Shown: positions 26,705-38,470 of the stretch, piece by piece
Numbering within the stretch: the stretch's first letter is position 1
Layout of the letters: each line of letters opens with the position of its first letter
Assembly (NCBI GenBank): GCA_039962225.1
Contig: JAMPKV010000022.1
Location: 1-64,000, forward strand
Direction of reading: 5' to 3'
From: Microcoleus sp. AS-A8
Lineage (GTDB): Bacteria; Cyanobacteriota; Cyanobacteriia; Cyanobacteriales; Coleofasciculaceae
Length of the DNA stretch: 64,000 nucleotides
Notes under the pieces: model-generated
Database searches by the model: none
The model's input: only the letters and a program-made list of their open reading frames with translations
What the model was told of the DNA's origin: nothing
Position numbers and translations under genes: made by a program

Positions 26705-27904
26705 TCATTGTAATTGCAACGTATCGAAAATCTTCTGGTTTTTTAAGCTAGAAATACGAATAGAATAGCCCTCTTTCACGGGTCTATCTGGTATCCACTC
26801 ATAAACCCCATCGCTGGCAGTACGGGGAGAGATGACTTGAATCAGTTTGTTCCTTTCGTACAACTCAATCGTCACCTCGCCGTCGAGATTGTCCCTCCAC
26901 AATATGAGATAAGGCTGATTCTCCTCAAGGAGTACCTTACCAGCAGGTTGATTGACAAAGATGTGTGGCGAAACCTGCTGTTTGCCTCTCTTGCGAAATC
27001 CTAGATAATGTGGCAGGTTGCGGAAGGAAGGACTATCTTTGGGATTAGCCGATTGAGGTAGCATAATATTCCCCATCCGGGAATTGAACAGGTAAGTAGA
27101 GGTGCCGCCGTCAACGGTTATGATATCCCCTTTGACGCCTAATTGACGTAATAAATCGGCGGCTTCGTCCAGTGTTGCTTTGTTCACTGTCACGATTAAC
27201 AGCAGTTCGTCGCCTTTAATACCATCAAAATTGAGTGTACCGATGACATGATACCTATTTCGTTGATTTTGGGCTAATACTTTAGCCGGATGGTCGCTGT
27301 ATTTGTAAGTAACGAGCGCATTTTGAACACCCCTTTCGTTCAGAGGCGCACCCGTAGTCGGGTCGTAATCCGTAATGTACGCTTGCTTGTCATCCCAGAC
27401 CAAAGCCTTCAGGCGGACTTTACTATAAAACGCATCCCTGGGTTGGCTGATAGGTCCATAGGGGCTATTTCCAGCACTGATGACTTTGCCATTAAGTTTA
27501 ATCGGGAAGGAAAGCTGTGTACTGGATTTGTATTGCTCAAAAAAAGAACAATTGATGATGGAAAAAACTGCGTCACTGTACAGTTGTTTATATTCGTTGG
27601 TCACTTCCTCAAACAGCTTCCTTTGAAAGAAAGGGCTGTAATGCTCACCTTCTCCTTGATAGTATTTCCCCTGTCGTAGACCCATATTATCTACCTCTCC
27701 AATCAGTTGGTCTATTTGCATTTTGTGCAGGTTAATAACTTGCAGATAGGCTTCGTTGCCGTCAGTTAGTTCTTGTTTATACAAAGCTGCACCGTCTATG
27801 ACTTCAATGGGCTGATAAGAAGATGGAGGGGTGAAGGTTGGGGCAATCAAAAGACTACTGATCAGAGTAAAAAAGAAAAAAAAGAGTTTTTTTGCAGCGT
27901 TCAT
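26705..27904 (-). CDS. Phosphodiester glycosidase (NAGPA-domain) family protein, exported
   Basis: This 399-residue protein starts with a clear signal peptide (KKLFFFFFTLISSLLIAPTF). The central NAGPA/DUF2233 domain ends in the diagnostic ITVDGGTSTYLF block (near residue 268), related to the enzyme that uncovers mannose-6-phosphate by removing GlcNAc. Bacterial members hydrolyse unknown phosphodiester-linked sugars. A C-terminal beta-sandwich (residues about 310-399; LWRDNLDGEVTIELYERN, DGVYEWIPD, YSIRISS) looks like the Kre9/KNH-type Ig-like domain. It would act in the periplasm or outside the cell. The neighbours give no substrate clue. Confidence 0.82.
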   Translation of the reverse strand: MNAAKKLFFFFFTLISSLLIAPTFTPPSSYQPIEVIDGAALYKQELTDGNEAYLQVINLHKMQIDQLIGEVDNMGLRQGKYYQGEGEHYSPFFQRKLFEEVTNEYKQLYSDAVFSIINCSFFEQYKSSTQLSFPIKLNGKVISAGNSPYGPISQPRDAFYSKVRLKALVWDDKQAYITDYDPTTGAPLNERGVQNALVTYKYSDHPAKVLAQNQRNRYHVIGTLNFDGIKGDELLLIVTVNKATLDEAADLLRQLGVKGDIITVDGGTSTYLFNSRMGNIMLPQSANPKDSPSFRNLPHYLGFRKRGKQQVSPHIFVNQPAGKVLLEENQPYLILWRDNLDGEVTIELYERNKLIQVISPRTASDGVYEWIPDRPVKEGYSIRISSLKNQKIFDTLQLQ

Positions 27905-28066
27905 AAGTATTTATTAACAGCGTAAAAAATCAACAACCCACAGACAGATTGTCCTAACCCTCCCAGTTTAGAAGCAGCGATCGCCTGATCGCTACCACAA
28001 CCAAAGAGTGCGATCGCCAAGAGCAAGACAAAGTACTTTGTGTTAATTTAGGCTAAATACATTACA

Positions 28067-28864
28067 TTATATTAAGAATGACTGAACATTCTCAACAAAT
28101 GTTTTCGGGTCTTCAAAGTGGATATTATGACCACAATTACTAACAATTTCTAGCTGTGCGAATGGGCACAATCTAATCATTTCAGAGTTGATGGTTATAA
28201 ATTTGGTGTCATATTCACCAACTAGCAAGAGCAGATAATTTTTGTTATTTTGGAGTTTCTCCCATAAAGAAGGCTGACATCCAGTACCTAGATTACGCAG
28301 TGATTTAGCTAATTCAAACTGATTATTTTGTAATCGGGTTTGTTTTAAAGAATCAAAATCTGGATGATTTTTTAAAGAAGCGAAAAGCGGCTGGCTATAC
28401 CAATTGGCTAAAAATCTTGAAAAATTACTTTTTTCCAATTTATTCGCTAGCTCAAAATCACGTTGGATTCGTTCTAATCGATCCCCTTGGGTTTTCAGAC
28501 CCGGAGATGTAGATTCAAGCACAATCCTAGAGAAACGTTGTGAAAAATGAAGAGTTAGGTATAAAGCCAATCGACCCCCCATCGAATAGCCGACTAAAAA
28601 GCAATTTTGCACATTTAACTGGTCTAGCAAGTTAATCAAGGCATGGGCGGTGTTTGACATCGTGTAGCACTCTTCCCCTCCCATCACCCTAGTTCTTCCA
28701 TGACCGGGAAGGTCAACGCTTAGATAACAAAATTGGTCAGACAATAAGGAAATAACTTGATTAAATTCATTGCTGTCACCCATAAATCCATGCAAAAAAA
28801 GAATCAGAGGTTTAGCTCTATTACCTCTGAAAAAATAGTGCCATTTAAAATGATCAAACGTCAT
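28067..28864 (-). CDS. menH: SHCHC synthase MenH (alpha/beta hydrolase)
   Basis: MenH removes pyruvate from SEPHCHC to give SHCHC in phylloquinone/menaquinone synthesis. The cofactor serves photosystem I. The 265-residue alpha/beta hydrolase has the oxyanion segment LHGFMGD, nucleophile Ser94 in VGYSMGGR, an Asp in VGEYDTKF (about residue 219) and His in SNCGHNIHFE near the C-terminus. The GFMGD and GYSMGGRLALY wording is characteristic of MenH rather than of generic hydrolases. No other men genes are adjacent. An alternative is another small esterase of the same fold. Confidence 0.85.
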   Translation of the reverse strand: MTFDHFKWHYFFRGNRAKPLILFLHGFMGDSNEFNQVISLLSDQFCYLSVDLPGHGRTRVMGGEECYTMSNTAHALINLLDQLNVQNCFLVGYSMGGRLALYLTLHFSQRFSRIVLESTSPGLKTQGDRLERIQRDFELANKLEKSNFSRFLANWYSQPLFASLKNHPDFDSLKQTRLQNNQFELAKSLRNLGTGCQPSLWEKLQNNKNYLLLLVGEYDTKFITINSEMIRLCPFAQLEIVSNCGHNIHFEDPKTFVENVQSFLI

Positions 28865-29154
28865 CCTCTACCACCGCTTTGGCAACCCTACTGGAGGTAA
28901 GATACCCTATCTCATTTGAACAAGGGAACAGTAGTTATCTACCCTAGGGGAATACTTCGCCATCGCGCTTGTGATAGTCTAAGTGGCTGAATTGAAATAA
29001 AGGCCATTCGTGCCTGTTGAATAGAAACGATTCAGTGCGCTCTTTCCTTGTTCGTCGTAGACGTTTGCTTTTCTGTGTTGCCCACAAAGCCTTCTAATTT
29101 CATCAGCACTGTGGGCTTAAGATGTCGATTTAATAAGTTGCCGAGGTTATAACT

Positions 29155-29391
29155 ATGCCGAAACTAGAATTGACAGTTAGCCAAGTGATTGATTTGGTCA
29201 AGCAACTGCCGAAGAAGGATAAATTCGCAGTCTTGGATGCTCTCCATCACGAAACAGGGACGCGAGCTGAAGATGATAAGTCAAAGCAGGAAGAACAACA
29301 ACTGCGAGCCTTGAGCGCTAAGCGGGGACTGGATTGGGACAGATTGAGTGAAGATGACAGGGATGTCTTGGCAAAGAAGTTGCTGCACTAG
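29155..29391 (+). CDS. Small antitoxin-like protein, 78 residues
   Basis: This short acidic/basic helical protein has an N-terminal half (MPKLELTVSQVIDLVKQLPKKDKFAVLDAL) resembling N-terminal segments of small cyanobacterial antitoxins, in which a helix of the form IELVKQLP precedes a variable tail. The tail (RGLDWDRLSEDDRDVLAKKLL) is also a recurrent cyanobacterial motif. No toxin (PIN, RelE or other) follows: the next 330 bases are non-coding. If it is an antitoxin it is an orphan. The resemblance is weak and from memory. Confidence 0.55.
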   Translation: MPKLELTVSQVIDLVKQLPKKDKFAVLDALHHETGTRAEDDKSKQEEQQLRALSAKRGLDWDRLSEDDRDVLAKKLLH

Positions 29392-29725
29392 TGCATTCTG
29401 GCAGAGGTTTGTGAGTACTTGCGAAAGAAGGGGGGGAGCGAGGAGGTTAGGCGATCGCTTAAAAATAAAACCCCCCTTCACTTTCGACTTTGCCCTAACG
29501 TCGTATCGGTGAAGGCGGGTTTTAATGATTGAGGGGTGAATTTTATGTTCGCCGATGATGGCATTCAGTCAGGACGGGTTTTGATGGTTCTGTTTGCTCG
29601 TTTCAAAATCCTTGGCTAAATCTTTGATCAAGCTCCGCGTTGTACAGGTAAACCCGCTCTGACAAAAACCTGGGTAACGTTAAAAACTTCAATCTTTAGG
29701 CAGAGTTCAATTCACACTTGAAGTG
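29392..29725. other. Intergenic region, 334 bases, with long hairpin
   Basis: Holds the inverted repeat at 29467-29523 and a fragment CAGGACGGGTTTTGATGG (near 29571) that resembles one arm of it. No gene. Confidence 0.6.
29467..29523. repeat. Inverted repeat, possible bidirectional terminator
   Basis: AAAACCCcCCTTCAC (29467-29481) and GTGAAGGcGGGTTTT (29509-29523) are complementary over 15 positions with one C-C mismatch, and enclose a 27-base loop. It lies between the convergent small antitoxin-like gene and dps, so it could terminate either. The GGCGGGTTTT arm recurs at 59443-59453 in a similar inverted repeat. Confidence 0.65.
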
Positions 29726-30280
29726 CTAGTTTTGTGAACCGGAGACAAACCCCAGCGTTAAGCTGTCAGGAGCGAGGAAGTGAGCCAAATGGTAAGCTCT
29801 TTCCTCGGTTTTCAGCAGGATTTGTTCGTACAGATAGCGGGTACCGCGATCGCCCAAACTTTCTGCTTGTCCTGCCTGACGCCGAATTAGTTGAATCAAG
29901 GCTTGTTCTGCGGCTAGATCGTGTTCTACCATCTCGCGGCACGAAAAGACTCCATCCGCTTCTGGCGTAAAGCAACACAATTGCGCCAGTGCCGCGAAGC
30001 TAGCTGCCGGAACACCGCCCAGTCCATCTAAGCGCTCTCCAATATCATGGACGTGCTCCTGCACGTCATCGTAGCTCTCATTAAAGAACTGGTGCAGCAT
30101 GTAAAATTCAGCACCTTCCACCACAAAGTGATGTTTCTGGTATTGCAGGTAGAGCGCTTGAAAACTTGCCAAAGCAATGTTCAGTCCTTCACAAATCGGT
30201 GCAGTGACATTCCGCTCTAACAAGACTGGATTATCGTAGACTTCGCCAAAGGTGCGTAATATACCCTGAGTTTCTGCCAT
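29726..30280 (-). CDS. dps: Dps-family ferritin-like protein
   Basis: Dps dodecamers oxidise and store iron using hydrogen peroxide and can coat DNA, limiting Fenton damage. The 184-residue sequence has the family ferroxidase region [41 protein letters not shown] (residues about 49-89), with the His, Asp and Glu ligands at the intersubunit site. Four-helix-bundle helices follow. The N-terminal tail is short and not very basic, so DNA binding may be weak. It is convergent with the small antitoxin-like gene. The family is clear; which cyanobacterial Dps class it belongs to is not. Confidence 0.92.
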   Translation of the reverse strand: MAETQGILRTFGEVYDNPVLLERNVTAPICEGLNIALASFQALYLQYQKHHFVVEGAEFYMLHQFFNESYDDVQEHVHDIGERLDGLGGVPAASFAALAQLCCFTPEADGVFSCREMVEHDLAAEQALIQLIRRQAGQAESLGDRGTRYLYEQILLKTEERAYHLAHFLAPDSLTLGFVSGSQN

Positions 30281-30589
30281 GGTCGTGTTCTCCTATCATT
30301 AGGCAGGTTTTATTGGCAATGATAAAGTCTAACACGCCTAATTCAGAAATTTCACCAAATCAATACCTTACCAGTCATACATCAGTATGCTGGCTTGCTG
30401 GTTTTCTGAGCTATTTAGGATTGACTCTCGTTAATTTTAGCGAGTTAGTTGAGAATTCTTGGCATTTGTTTTATATGTAGTTTAGTCTGGTAAAAGATTT
30501 GAGACACCCCTTTATTGTTCAAGTCTCCCGAAAGCACTGAAGCTTTCTGGGAAAGCACTAATGATAAATTATCGCATCTTTGGAAACCC

Positions 30590-30838
30590 ATGAATCGATC
30601 GAGTTCCAAAATAGAGACCAAGCAAGACATTGAGATTAGCTGGGGCGATCGCTGGCAAGTGTACACGCGCTTACAAGAGTTAGCCATTCCTTGTGAATGT
30701 GCCACTAACCAGCCTTTGCGCTATCAAATCAAGGATGTTACGGCAGCCATTCAACTCTGGAGTGTGGTCAGGCAGTTAACCGTTTCACGCCCGGAACTAG
30801 CCTGTTGGCTGGAACGTTGCTGGCAAATTCGGAACTAA
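30590..30838 (+). CDS. Small conserved hypothetical protein, about 82 residues
   Basis: The frame is open from 30515, but the ATG at 30590 (MNRSSSKIETKQD) gives a compact protein whose body DIEISWGDRWQVYTRLQELAIPCECATNQPLRYQIKD looks like a conserved cyanobacterial family of unknown function. It is soluble, with three Cys and several Trp. It is 90 bases upstream of the ABC ATPase gene on the same strand and could be co-transcribed with it. Function is unknown and the start is uncertain. Confidence 0.65.
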   Translation: MNRSSSKIETKQDIEISWGDRWQVYTRLQELAIPCECATNQPLRYQIKDVTAAIQLWSVVRQLTVSRPELACWLERCWQIRN

Positions 30839-30928
30839 CATCGGGTCTATTCGGCGACTGAAATCTGGGATAGACTAACCCAACTCCCCGATCCAGGACT
30901 CCAAAACTCTCGAAACTCAAAGACTTCA

Positions 30929-32053
30929 ATGACGAACTCAGCGATTCTACATTTAGAGGGCATCACCAAGCAGTTTGAGCATTCCTCTTACCCAGCCGTA
31001 GCTAATGTCACATTGACGCTACAGCAAGGAGATTTATTAGGGTTACTGGGGCCATCTGGCTGTGGCAAAACGACACTGTTGCGAATTGTCGCAGGGTTTG
31101 AGCAACCCCAATCGGGCATCGTGGAATTAGCAGGACGTCCGGTGGCGGGTGGCGGTTATTGGGTACCGCCAGAACAAAGGGACACGGGTATGGTGTTTCA
31201 GGACTATGCTCTGTTTCCTCACCTCAGTGTGGCGGACAATGTCGCCTTTGGTTTGAAAAAGAGCCGAGCTCGGAGCAAGGTGCATGGGTTCAAAGAAAAA
31301 GTCAAAGAAGCGATCGCCCTGGTGGGATTATCAGGACTCGAACAACGCTACCCCCACGAACTCTCAGGAGGTCAGCAGCAACGAGTGGCTCTCGCCCGTG
31401 CCTTAGCACCAAGACCGGCTTTAATTTTGTTGGATGAACCTTTGAGCAATCTGGATGTCCAAGTGCGTCTGCGGTTGCGCCAAGAAGTGCGATCGATTCT
31501 CAAGGAAACGGGAACCTCTGCGATTTTCGTCACCCACGACCAAGAAGAAGCTCTTTCCATTTCCGACAAGGTCGGTGTGATGCGTGGTGGACACTTAGAG
31601 CAATTGGGAACACCAGAGGAAATTTATACTCATCCCGCCTCTCGCTTTGTGGCAGAATTTGTCACTCAGTCCAATTTTCTCCCCGCTCGACGCCGAGAAC
31701 ACTTATGGGAAACTGAAGTCGGGTCTTTTGAAATGAGGATGGTGGACTCCAAACTCAACCCCACAGGCGAAACTCAATCCTCTGTTCTCGACGTGGGCGA
31801 GTTAATGTTGCGCGAAGAAAATCTCATTCTTAAGGTTGATGACGAGGCCAAGGTAGTGATTCGCGATCGCCACTTTCTCGGTCGTGAGTATCGTTACTGT
31901 TTAGAAACTCCCTCAGGAAAACAACTCCATGCTCGCACAACACTGAGTACTCTGTTGCCAGTGGGAACGCGGGTACAACTATCTGTGGCGAATCCCTTGC
32001 CAATTTTTCCAGCCGCCTCATCAATATCTCAAAGCACACCTGTATTGCTTTAA
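30929..32053 (+). CDS. futC: ABC transporter ATP-binding protein, ferric-iron type (FutC/FbpC)
   Basis: This 374-residue nucleotide-binding subunit has Walker A GPSGCGKT (about residue 41), Q-loop VFQDYALFPH, signature LSGGQQQR, Walker B LILLDEPLSNLD and the H-loop TH. It is followed by a C-terminal regulatory beta domain (about 245-374). The FQDYALFPHLSVADNVAFGL wording and C-terminal domain fit the Fe3+/polyamine/thiosulfate class, and closest to cyanobacterial FutC, which energises ferric iron uptake with FutA and FutB. Neither partner is adjacent, so iron is an inference from sequence resemblance alone. A small gene lies upstream. Confidence 0.82.
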   Translation: MTNSAILHLEGITKQFEHSSYPAVANVTLTLQQGDLLGLLGPSGCGKTTLLRIVAGFEQPQSGIVELAGRPVAGGGYWVPPEQRDTGMVFQDYALFPHLSVADNVAFGLKKSRARSKVHGFKEKVKEAIALVGLSGLEQRYPHELSGGQQQRVALARALAPRPALILLDEPLSNLDVQVRLRLRQEVRSILKETGTSAIFVTHDQEEALSISDKVGVMRGGHLEQLGTPEEIYTHPASRFVAEFVTQSNFLPARRREHLWETEVGSFEMRMVDSKLNPTGETQSSVLDVGELMLREENLILKVDDEAKVVIRDRHFLGREYRYCLETPSGKQLHARTTLSTLLPVGTRVQLSVANPLPIFPAASSISQSTPVLL

Positions 32054-32388
32054 TCGATTCCTGCACACATCCTTAATAGAGTCGAACTTGGCTAGAACAA
32101 GCCTCTTTGACTCACGCGATCTCTGGGCTACCTTTTTATCTCATTTGTTGGGTTTAGGTTTGCCATATTTGACCTGGTAAAATTACCTACTATCAATACT
32201 TTCTAAATTCGCCCATCCCAAATCCCAAAATTAAATTGTGATTAGGGGTCTGTACCTCCACGGGGCTTTTTAGATTCTCTATTAATATTATTAAGCGGCA
32301 AGTGATTCCTCCTCATTTTGCCGCTGAGTTAATGTCAACGCGCTTGTCAAGAGCGTACTCAATTGCATCTACTGACTAGGAGAATCTC
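32054..32388. other. Intergenic region, 335 bases, with a CCUCCU-loop hairpin
   Basis: Contains the hairpin at 32294-32325. No coding sequence was found. Confidence 0.6.
32294..32325 (+). promoter_or_regulatory. Hairpin exposing a CCTCCTC loop upstream of small ORF
   Basis: AGCGGCA (32294-32300) and TGCCGCT (32319-32325) form a perfect 7-bp stem. The 18-base loop carries TTCCTCCTC, which is complementary to Shine-Dalgarno sequences. It may be part of a leader of the 67-residue gene or of a small RNA. This is inference. Confidence 0.35.
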
Positions 32389-32592
32389 ATGACCTACAAA
32401 AACCATGTAAATCCGTGGTGTATCGTCCGGCAACTACCTAACCAGCAATCACGCCTGATTGTGCGCTTTCATCGTCGGGGTGACGCTGAATCCCATCTAC
32501 AAATTCTCCGCTCCAAAAATCCTACAGCATCTTACGAAGTCATTTTTGATGTGACTTCGGCACAACCTCATTTGTTGGCTCAGCAGGTATAG
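32389..32592 (+). CDS. Small conserved hypothetical protein, 67 residues
   Basis: A good AGGAGA Shine-Dalgarno lies about 5-10 bases before the ATG. The product is a small basic protein (NPWCIVRQLPNQQSRLIVRFHRRGDAESHLQILRS) with an alternating beta-strand/helix pattern. It is similar in style to short cyanobacterial proteins that begin with PWCI and contain an RFHRRGDAE block, but I know of no function. A hairpin with a CCTCCTC loop precedes it. Confidence 0.6.
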   Translation: MTYKNHVNPWCIVRQLPNQQSRLIVRFHRRGDAESHLQILRSKNPTASYEVIFDVTSAQPHLLAQQV

Positions 32593-33030
32593 TCTTAACG
32601 AACAAGGCTAGAGGCTGAGAACTAGGAGCTAGGAGTCTTTCAGAAGTAGTCCATTTGCTACAAAGATAACCATTGCTAAATTATTGGTGCAGTCCGTAGA
32701 TCAGGTTTGAGTTAACAGTGTTCATGCCTATGAGCTTGACAAACAACCCATAAGTCTGCGAAAAAATGGGCTGTTTGCGGTAAAGATAGCCATTTTAAAA
32801 TTACTGGTACAGTCCTATCGATAGAGTTTTGACTTAACTGTTGAATGCCTATCAGGCGGTCATACCCAATCTGTTTCGATAACCCCCTTATTCCCCAAAA
32901 CAGGGAGAGGGGGTCGGGCTAAGGGGGAGGATGGGGAAGTGATTGTTTAGACGCTTAATCCAGGGATCTAGAAGCCGGATTAGGTATCAGACGCCAGATT
33001 GCTTCACTGAGTGATTTACCTCCTACCGAA
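32593..33030. repeat. Gene-free stretch with imperfect direct repeat of about 80 bp
   Basis: Copy A (32655-32734) and copy B (32774-32855) align with about 119-121 bases spacing. Shared blocks include AAAGATA(A/G)CCATT, TTA(T/C)TGGT(G/A)CAGTCC and ATGCCTAT(G/C)AG. Neither copy is coding in any convincing frame. It is followed by GC-rich runs (32881-32940). The origin is unknown. Confidence 0.6.
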
Positions 33031-33064
33031 AAAAAGCCCCAGGCTCTTAATGTCTGGGGCTTTT
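33031..33064 (-). terminator. Rho-independent terminator after the psaB pseudogene
   Basis: AGCCCCAG (33035-33042) and CTGGGGCT (33054-33061) are flanked by A-runs and T-runs and could work both ways. On the minus strand it starts ten bases after the truncated psaB stop, so it is probably its surviving terminator. Confidence 0.85.
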
Positions 33065-33070
33065 ATTTTT

Positions 33071-35724
<2,654 letters not shown>

Positions 35725-36909
35725 ATGCGAACCCTTGCTGAAATTAATGACAAAATTCGTCGCCGATGTGCGGTGGTATGGACAATAGAGGAACTTAAAG
35801 CCAGGGTGGCAGAGGTTGGTGTCACTCAGACGGCCAAGGAAGTAGATGTTGTAACTACTGGCACGTTTGAGCCAATGGAGTCTTCAGGTGCCATTATTAA
35901 TTTGGGTCACACAGACCCACCCATGAAAATTCGCAAGTGTTGGTTGGATGGTATTCCCGCCTATGCTGGGTTTGGGGCAGTGGATTTGTATTTGGGAGCC
36001 ACTCAAGGGGTAGATTATATCGATACGGGAGAGGTGCCTGATGTCGAGGAATTGAGAGAACGAGGCGGCGGTCATGTGATAGAAGACTTGATTGCGGATA
36101 AACCTGTACATTTGCGCGCGATGGGACAGGTGACAGACTGCTATCCCAGGGCGTCTTTTGAGACAACGATTACCCGCGAGACGATTAATCAATTTTATCT
36201 ATTTAATCCTCGCAATCTCTATCAAAATTTTATTGTTGGGGTCAATGGAGGCGATCGCCCACTGTTCACCTACCTCGGTCCCTTACAACCGCGACTCGCC
36301 AATGCCGTTTACTCCAACCCTGGAGCAATTTCCCCCCTGCTGAATGACCCCGAGCTCAAACTCATTGGTATCGGCACCCAAATTTTCCTCGGTGGTGGCA
36401 TTGGTTACATCGCCTGGGAAGGTACCCAACACTTTCCCTTACAAAAACGCCTTCCCAATCGAACACCCATCGGCCCATCCGCGACATTAGCTTTGATCGG
36501 GGATGCCAAGCAAATGAGTCCCAAGTGGGTACGGGGTTGTTACTTCAAAAATTATGGCCCGTCTCTGATGCTGGGTGTGGGTGTGCCACTCCCGGTATTG
36601 AACGAGGAGGTGGTCAATGGCTGTGCTGTCCAAGATCAGGATGTTGTTGCACCGGTGGTAGATTTCTCCATCCCCCGGCGCGTCCGTCCTACCTTTGGTT
36701 TAGTCAGCTATGCCCAACTCAAGACAGGTCGCATCACCGTTGATGGCAAATCTGTCAAGGTCGCGCCTCTGGCGAGTATCTTTCGTTCGCGGCAAGTTGC
36801 GGTGGAATTAAAGCAGTGGATTCTCCAGGGTGACTTTACGCTGACTGAACCCGTAGCCTCCATTCCGATGAACCGATCCTTTTTACCTCAAGATTTGTAC
36901 ACCTCTTGA
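35725..36909 (+). CDS. Homocysteine biosynthesis protein (HcyBio / DUF39 family)
   Basis: This 394-residue protein has the family core SSGAIINLGHTDPPMKIRKCWLDGIPAYAGFGAVDLYLGAT (about residues 53-93) and KPVHLRAMGQVTDCYPR, plus GTQIFLGGGIGYIAWEGTQH and the MSPKWVRGCYF block with a conserved Cys. Archaeal members (MA1821 type) are implicated in making homocysteine from aspartate semialdehyde and sulfide. The cyanobacterial reaction is not demonstrated. There are no CBS or ferredoxin partner genes next to it. It has no membrane segment. An ATG start at 35725 fits the family's N-terminus (RTLAEINDKI). Confidence 0.88.
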   Translation: MRTLAEINDKIRRRCAVVWTIEELKARVAEVGVTQTAKEVDVVTTGTFEPMESSGAIINLGHTDPPMKIRKCWLDGIPAYAGFGAVDLYLGATQGVDYIDTGEVPDVEELRERGGGHVIEDLIADKPVHLRAMGQVTDCYPRASFETTITRETINQFYLFNPRNLYQNFIVGVNGGDRPLFTYLGPLQPRLANAVYSNPGAISPLLNDPELKLIGIGTQIFLGGGIGYIAWEGTQHFPLQKRLPNRTPIGPSATLALIGDAKQMSPKWVRGCYFKNYGPSLMLGVGVPLPVLNEEVVNGCAVQDQDVVAPVVDFSIPRRVRPTFGLVSYAQLKTGRITVDGKSVKVAPLASIFRSRQVAVELKQWILQGDFTLTEPVASIPMNRSFLPQDLYTS

Positions 36910-37047
36910 TGAGCCTCCCCTCGTGTTTGTGGAAAGCTTTGAGTGAAATTGATGATTTTTTTGTTAAAAAATTTCTAAATTGGGTGTTATGGGCAACTGG
37001 GGAGCGGCAAGAATCGTCCCCAGTCTCCAATCATCCCTTGCTAATCC

Positions 37048-38130
37048 TTAGCTAGAAGGATTGCCCGCGGTGTTCCCTCCTCCCGACTTTTCATTCCGTT
37101 TGACGGGTTTAGGTACTGGTTCTCGGCGTTTGGGTGGTGTGCCTGTCGGCGTGCCTGTCGGCGTGCCTGTTGCTGTAGGTGGTCGTTCACCTTTACGCAT
37201 GGGACGCTGGTTGGAACCATATTTTTTCCCACCTGTCCCCGGTCTCCTTTTGTTGAAAGGTTTCTTTTTGGGATACTTCTTCGCCGGCAACAGACCAATA
37301 TCATTGGCCTCTTGAATTCCGAGAGTATTACCCTCTAGCTGGATATGTAAATCCCAAAAGCGACCAACGACTCGGTCTCCCAGGAGACCTTTGAGCTTTA
37401 ACTTGAAAAACTTAGTCTTGTCCGCTTCTTTACGCGGAGACTGTTTGATTTTTACAATGACTTGTTCCTCCTCTCGCGAGTGGTAAATAACTTCACCGCG
37501 AATGGAAAAATACCCATTTTGGACAATAGATGAAACCTCTGGTTCAGACGGCTCTGGAGGCGTCTCTCCTTCGGGTTTTTCGGGTTCTTCTGGTTCTTCT
37601 GGTTGTTCGGGCGCTTCCTCTGAAGTAGGGGATGGGGATGGCGTTTTTTGCAGTTTTTCGGGTTCCCAGACACCAACAATTTGGACGTGCAAGTTTCCGT
37701 CCTCTTGTCTTGAGCGGGGATAAACCACCCAAAGGTGAGATTGGTCTAAGCTTAAGTGATTTTTCACCAAGCTCATTACGCGACCCAGTAACACTGCATC
37801 GATCAATGTTCCATCGGCCGCCAGTAATGTCCCCCGCGTCAATTGTTCGGCGGAAGGCATATATTGTCCCCGAATCAGTCCGATAGCTCGGTACTGCATT
37901 GGTTCACTGGGCGGGGGAATCGGTTGCTGTCGCTGGACGTCTGATGACATGATTCCGGTCGAATCAGCTTCTTGAGCTGAGGTAGTAACGTTTGAAGCAT
38001 CGCCAGTTGGCGTTGTTGGGGCCTGACTTGGTACACTGGATGTCTCTGGTAACTGAGTACCAGAAGACTTGGGTGAGTCGGAAGACCGATTCACAGAAGG
38101 ACTCATATAACCTCCTAGCGGCGGAGACAC
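37048..38130 (-). CDS. Conserved hypothetical protein with low-complexity linkers
   Basis: This 360-residue cytoplasmic-looking protein has two ordered parts, at about 78-155 (YRAIGLIRGQYMPSAEQLTRGTLLAADGTLIDAVLLGRVMSLVKNHL) and about 198-275 (NGYFSIRGEVIYHSREEEQVIVKIKQSPR). They are joined by an acidic proline-rich linker (EEPEEPEKPE...) and preceded by a Ser/Thr-rich N-terminus. The C-terminus is very basic, with TGTPTGTPTGTP repeats encoded by three near-identical 12-bp units (about 37134-37173). The ordered part resembles a conserved cyanobacterial family of unknown function. The basic tail suggests nucleic-acid binding, which is inference. A second in-frame Met is at 38106. Confidence 0.75.
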   Translation of the reverse strand: MSPPLGGYMSPSVNRSSDSPKSSGTQLPETSSVPSQAPTTPTGDASNVTTSAQEADSTGIMSSDVQRQQPIPPPSEPMQYRAIGLIRGQYMPSAEQLTRGTLLAADGTLIDAVLLGRVMSLVKNHLSLDQSHLWVVYPRSRQEDGNLHVQIVGVWEPEKLQKTPSPSPTSEEAPEQPEEPEEPEKPEGETPPEPSEPEVSSIVQNGYFSIRGEVIYHSREEEQVIVKIKQSPRKEADKTKFFKLKLKGLLGDRVVGRFWDLHIQLEGNTLGIQEANDIGLLPAKKYPKKKPFNKRRPGTGGKKYGSNQRPMRKGERPPTATGTPTGTPTGTPPKRREPVPKPVKRNEKSGGGNTAGNPSS

Positions 38131-38470
38131 ATTCCCTTATGGGAGTTGGGCTAACGTCAAAAGCGTTGTTTTTTTCATCATCATCAAGCGGCTTGATACC
38201 TTGCCTAAGGACATTGCCCTTAGATTTGTGGTTTTCAAGAAGCTGGAGAGTGTGAAGGCGCTAAATATCAGTCTGCCCATTGTACAAAATGCAGTGGAAA
38301 GACTGGTATATCCGCAAAGTTTATGGAATCTTTAATCGGACAAGCTTGCACCTGATCAAATCTAGCTTAATGCTGTCCCTAATTCTGGCATGGTTCAGGT
38401 TTTGGGTACTGGAAAATCTCACAATGGTCTCAAGTAGTTTAATAATGTCATTAGAGTTCGAGGAAGTGTT
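38131..38470. other. Divergent intergenic region, 340 bases
   Basis: Presumably contains the promoters of the two flanking divergent genes. No other feature was seen. Confidence 0.6.
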
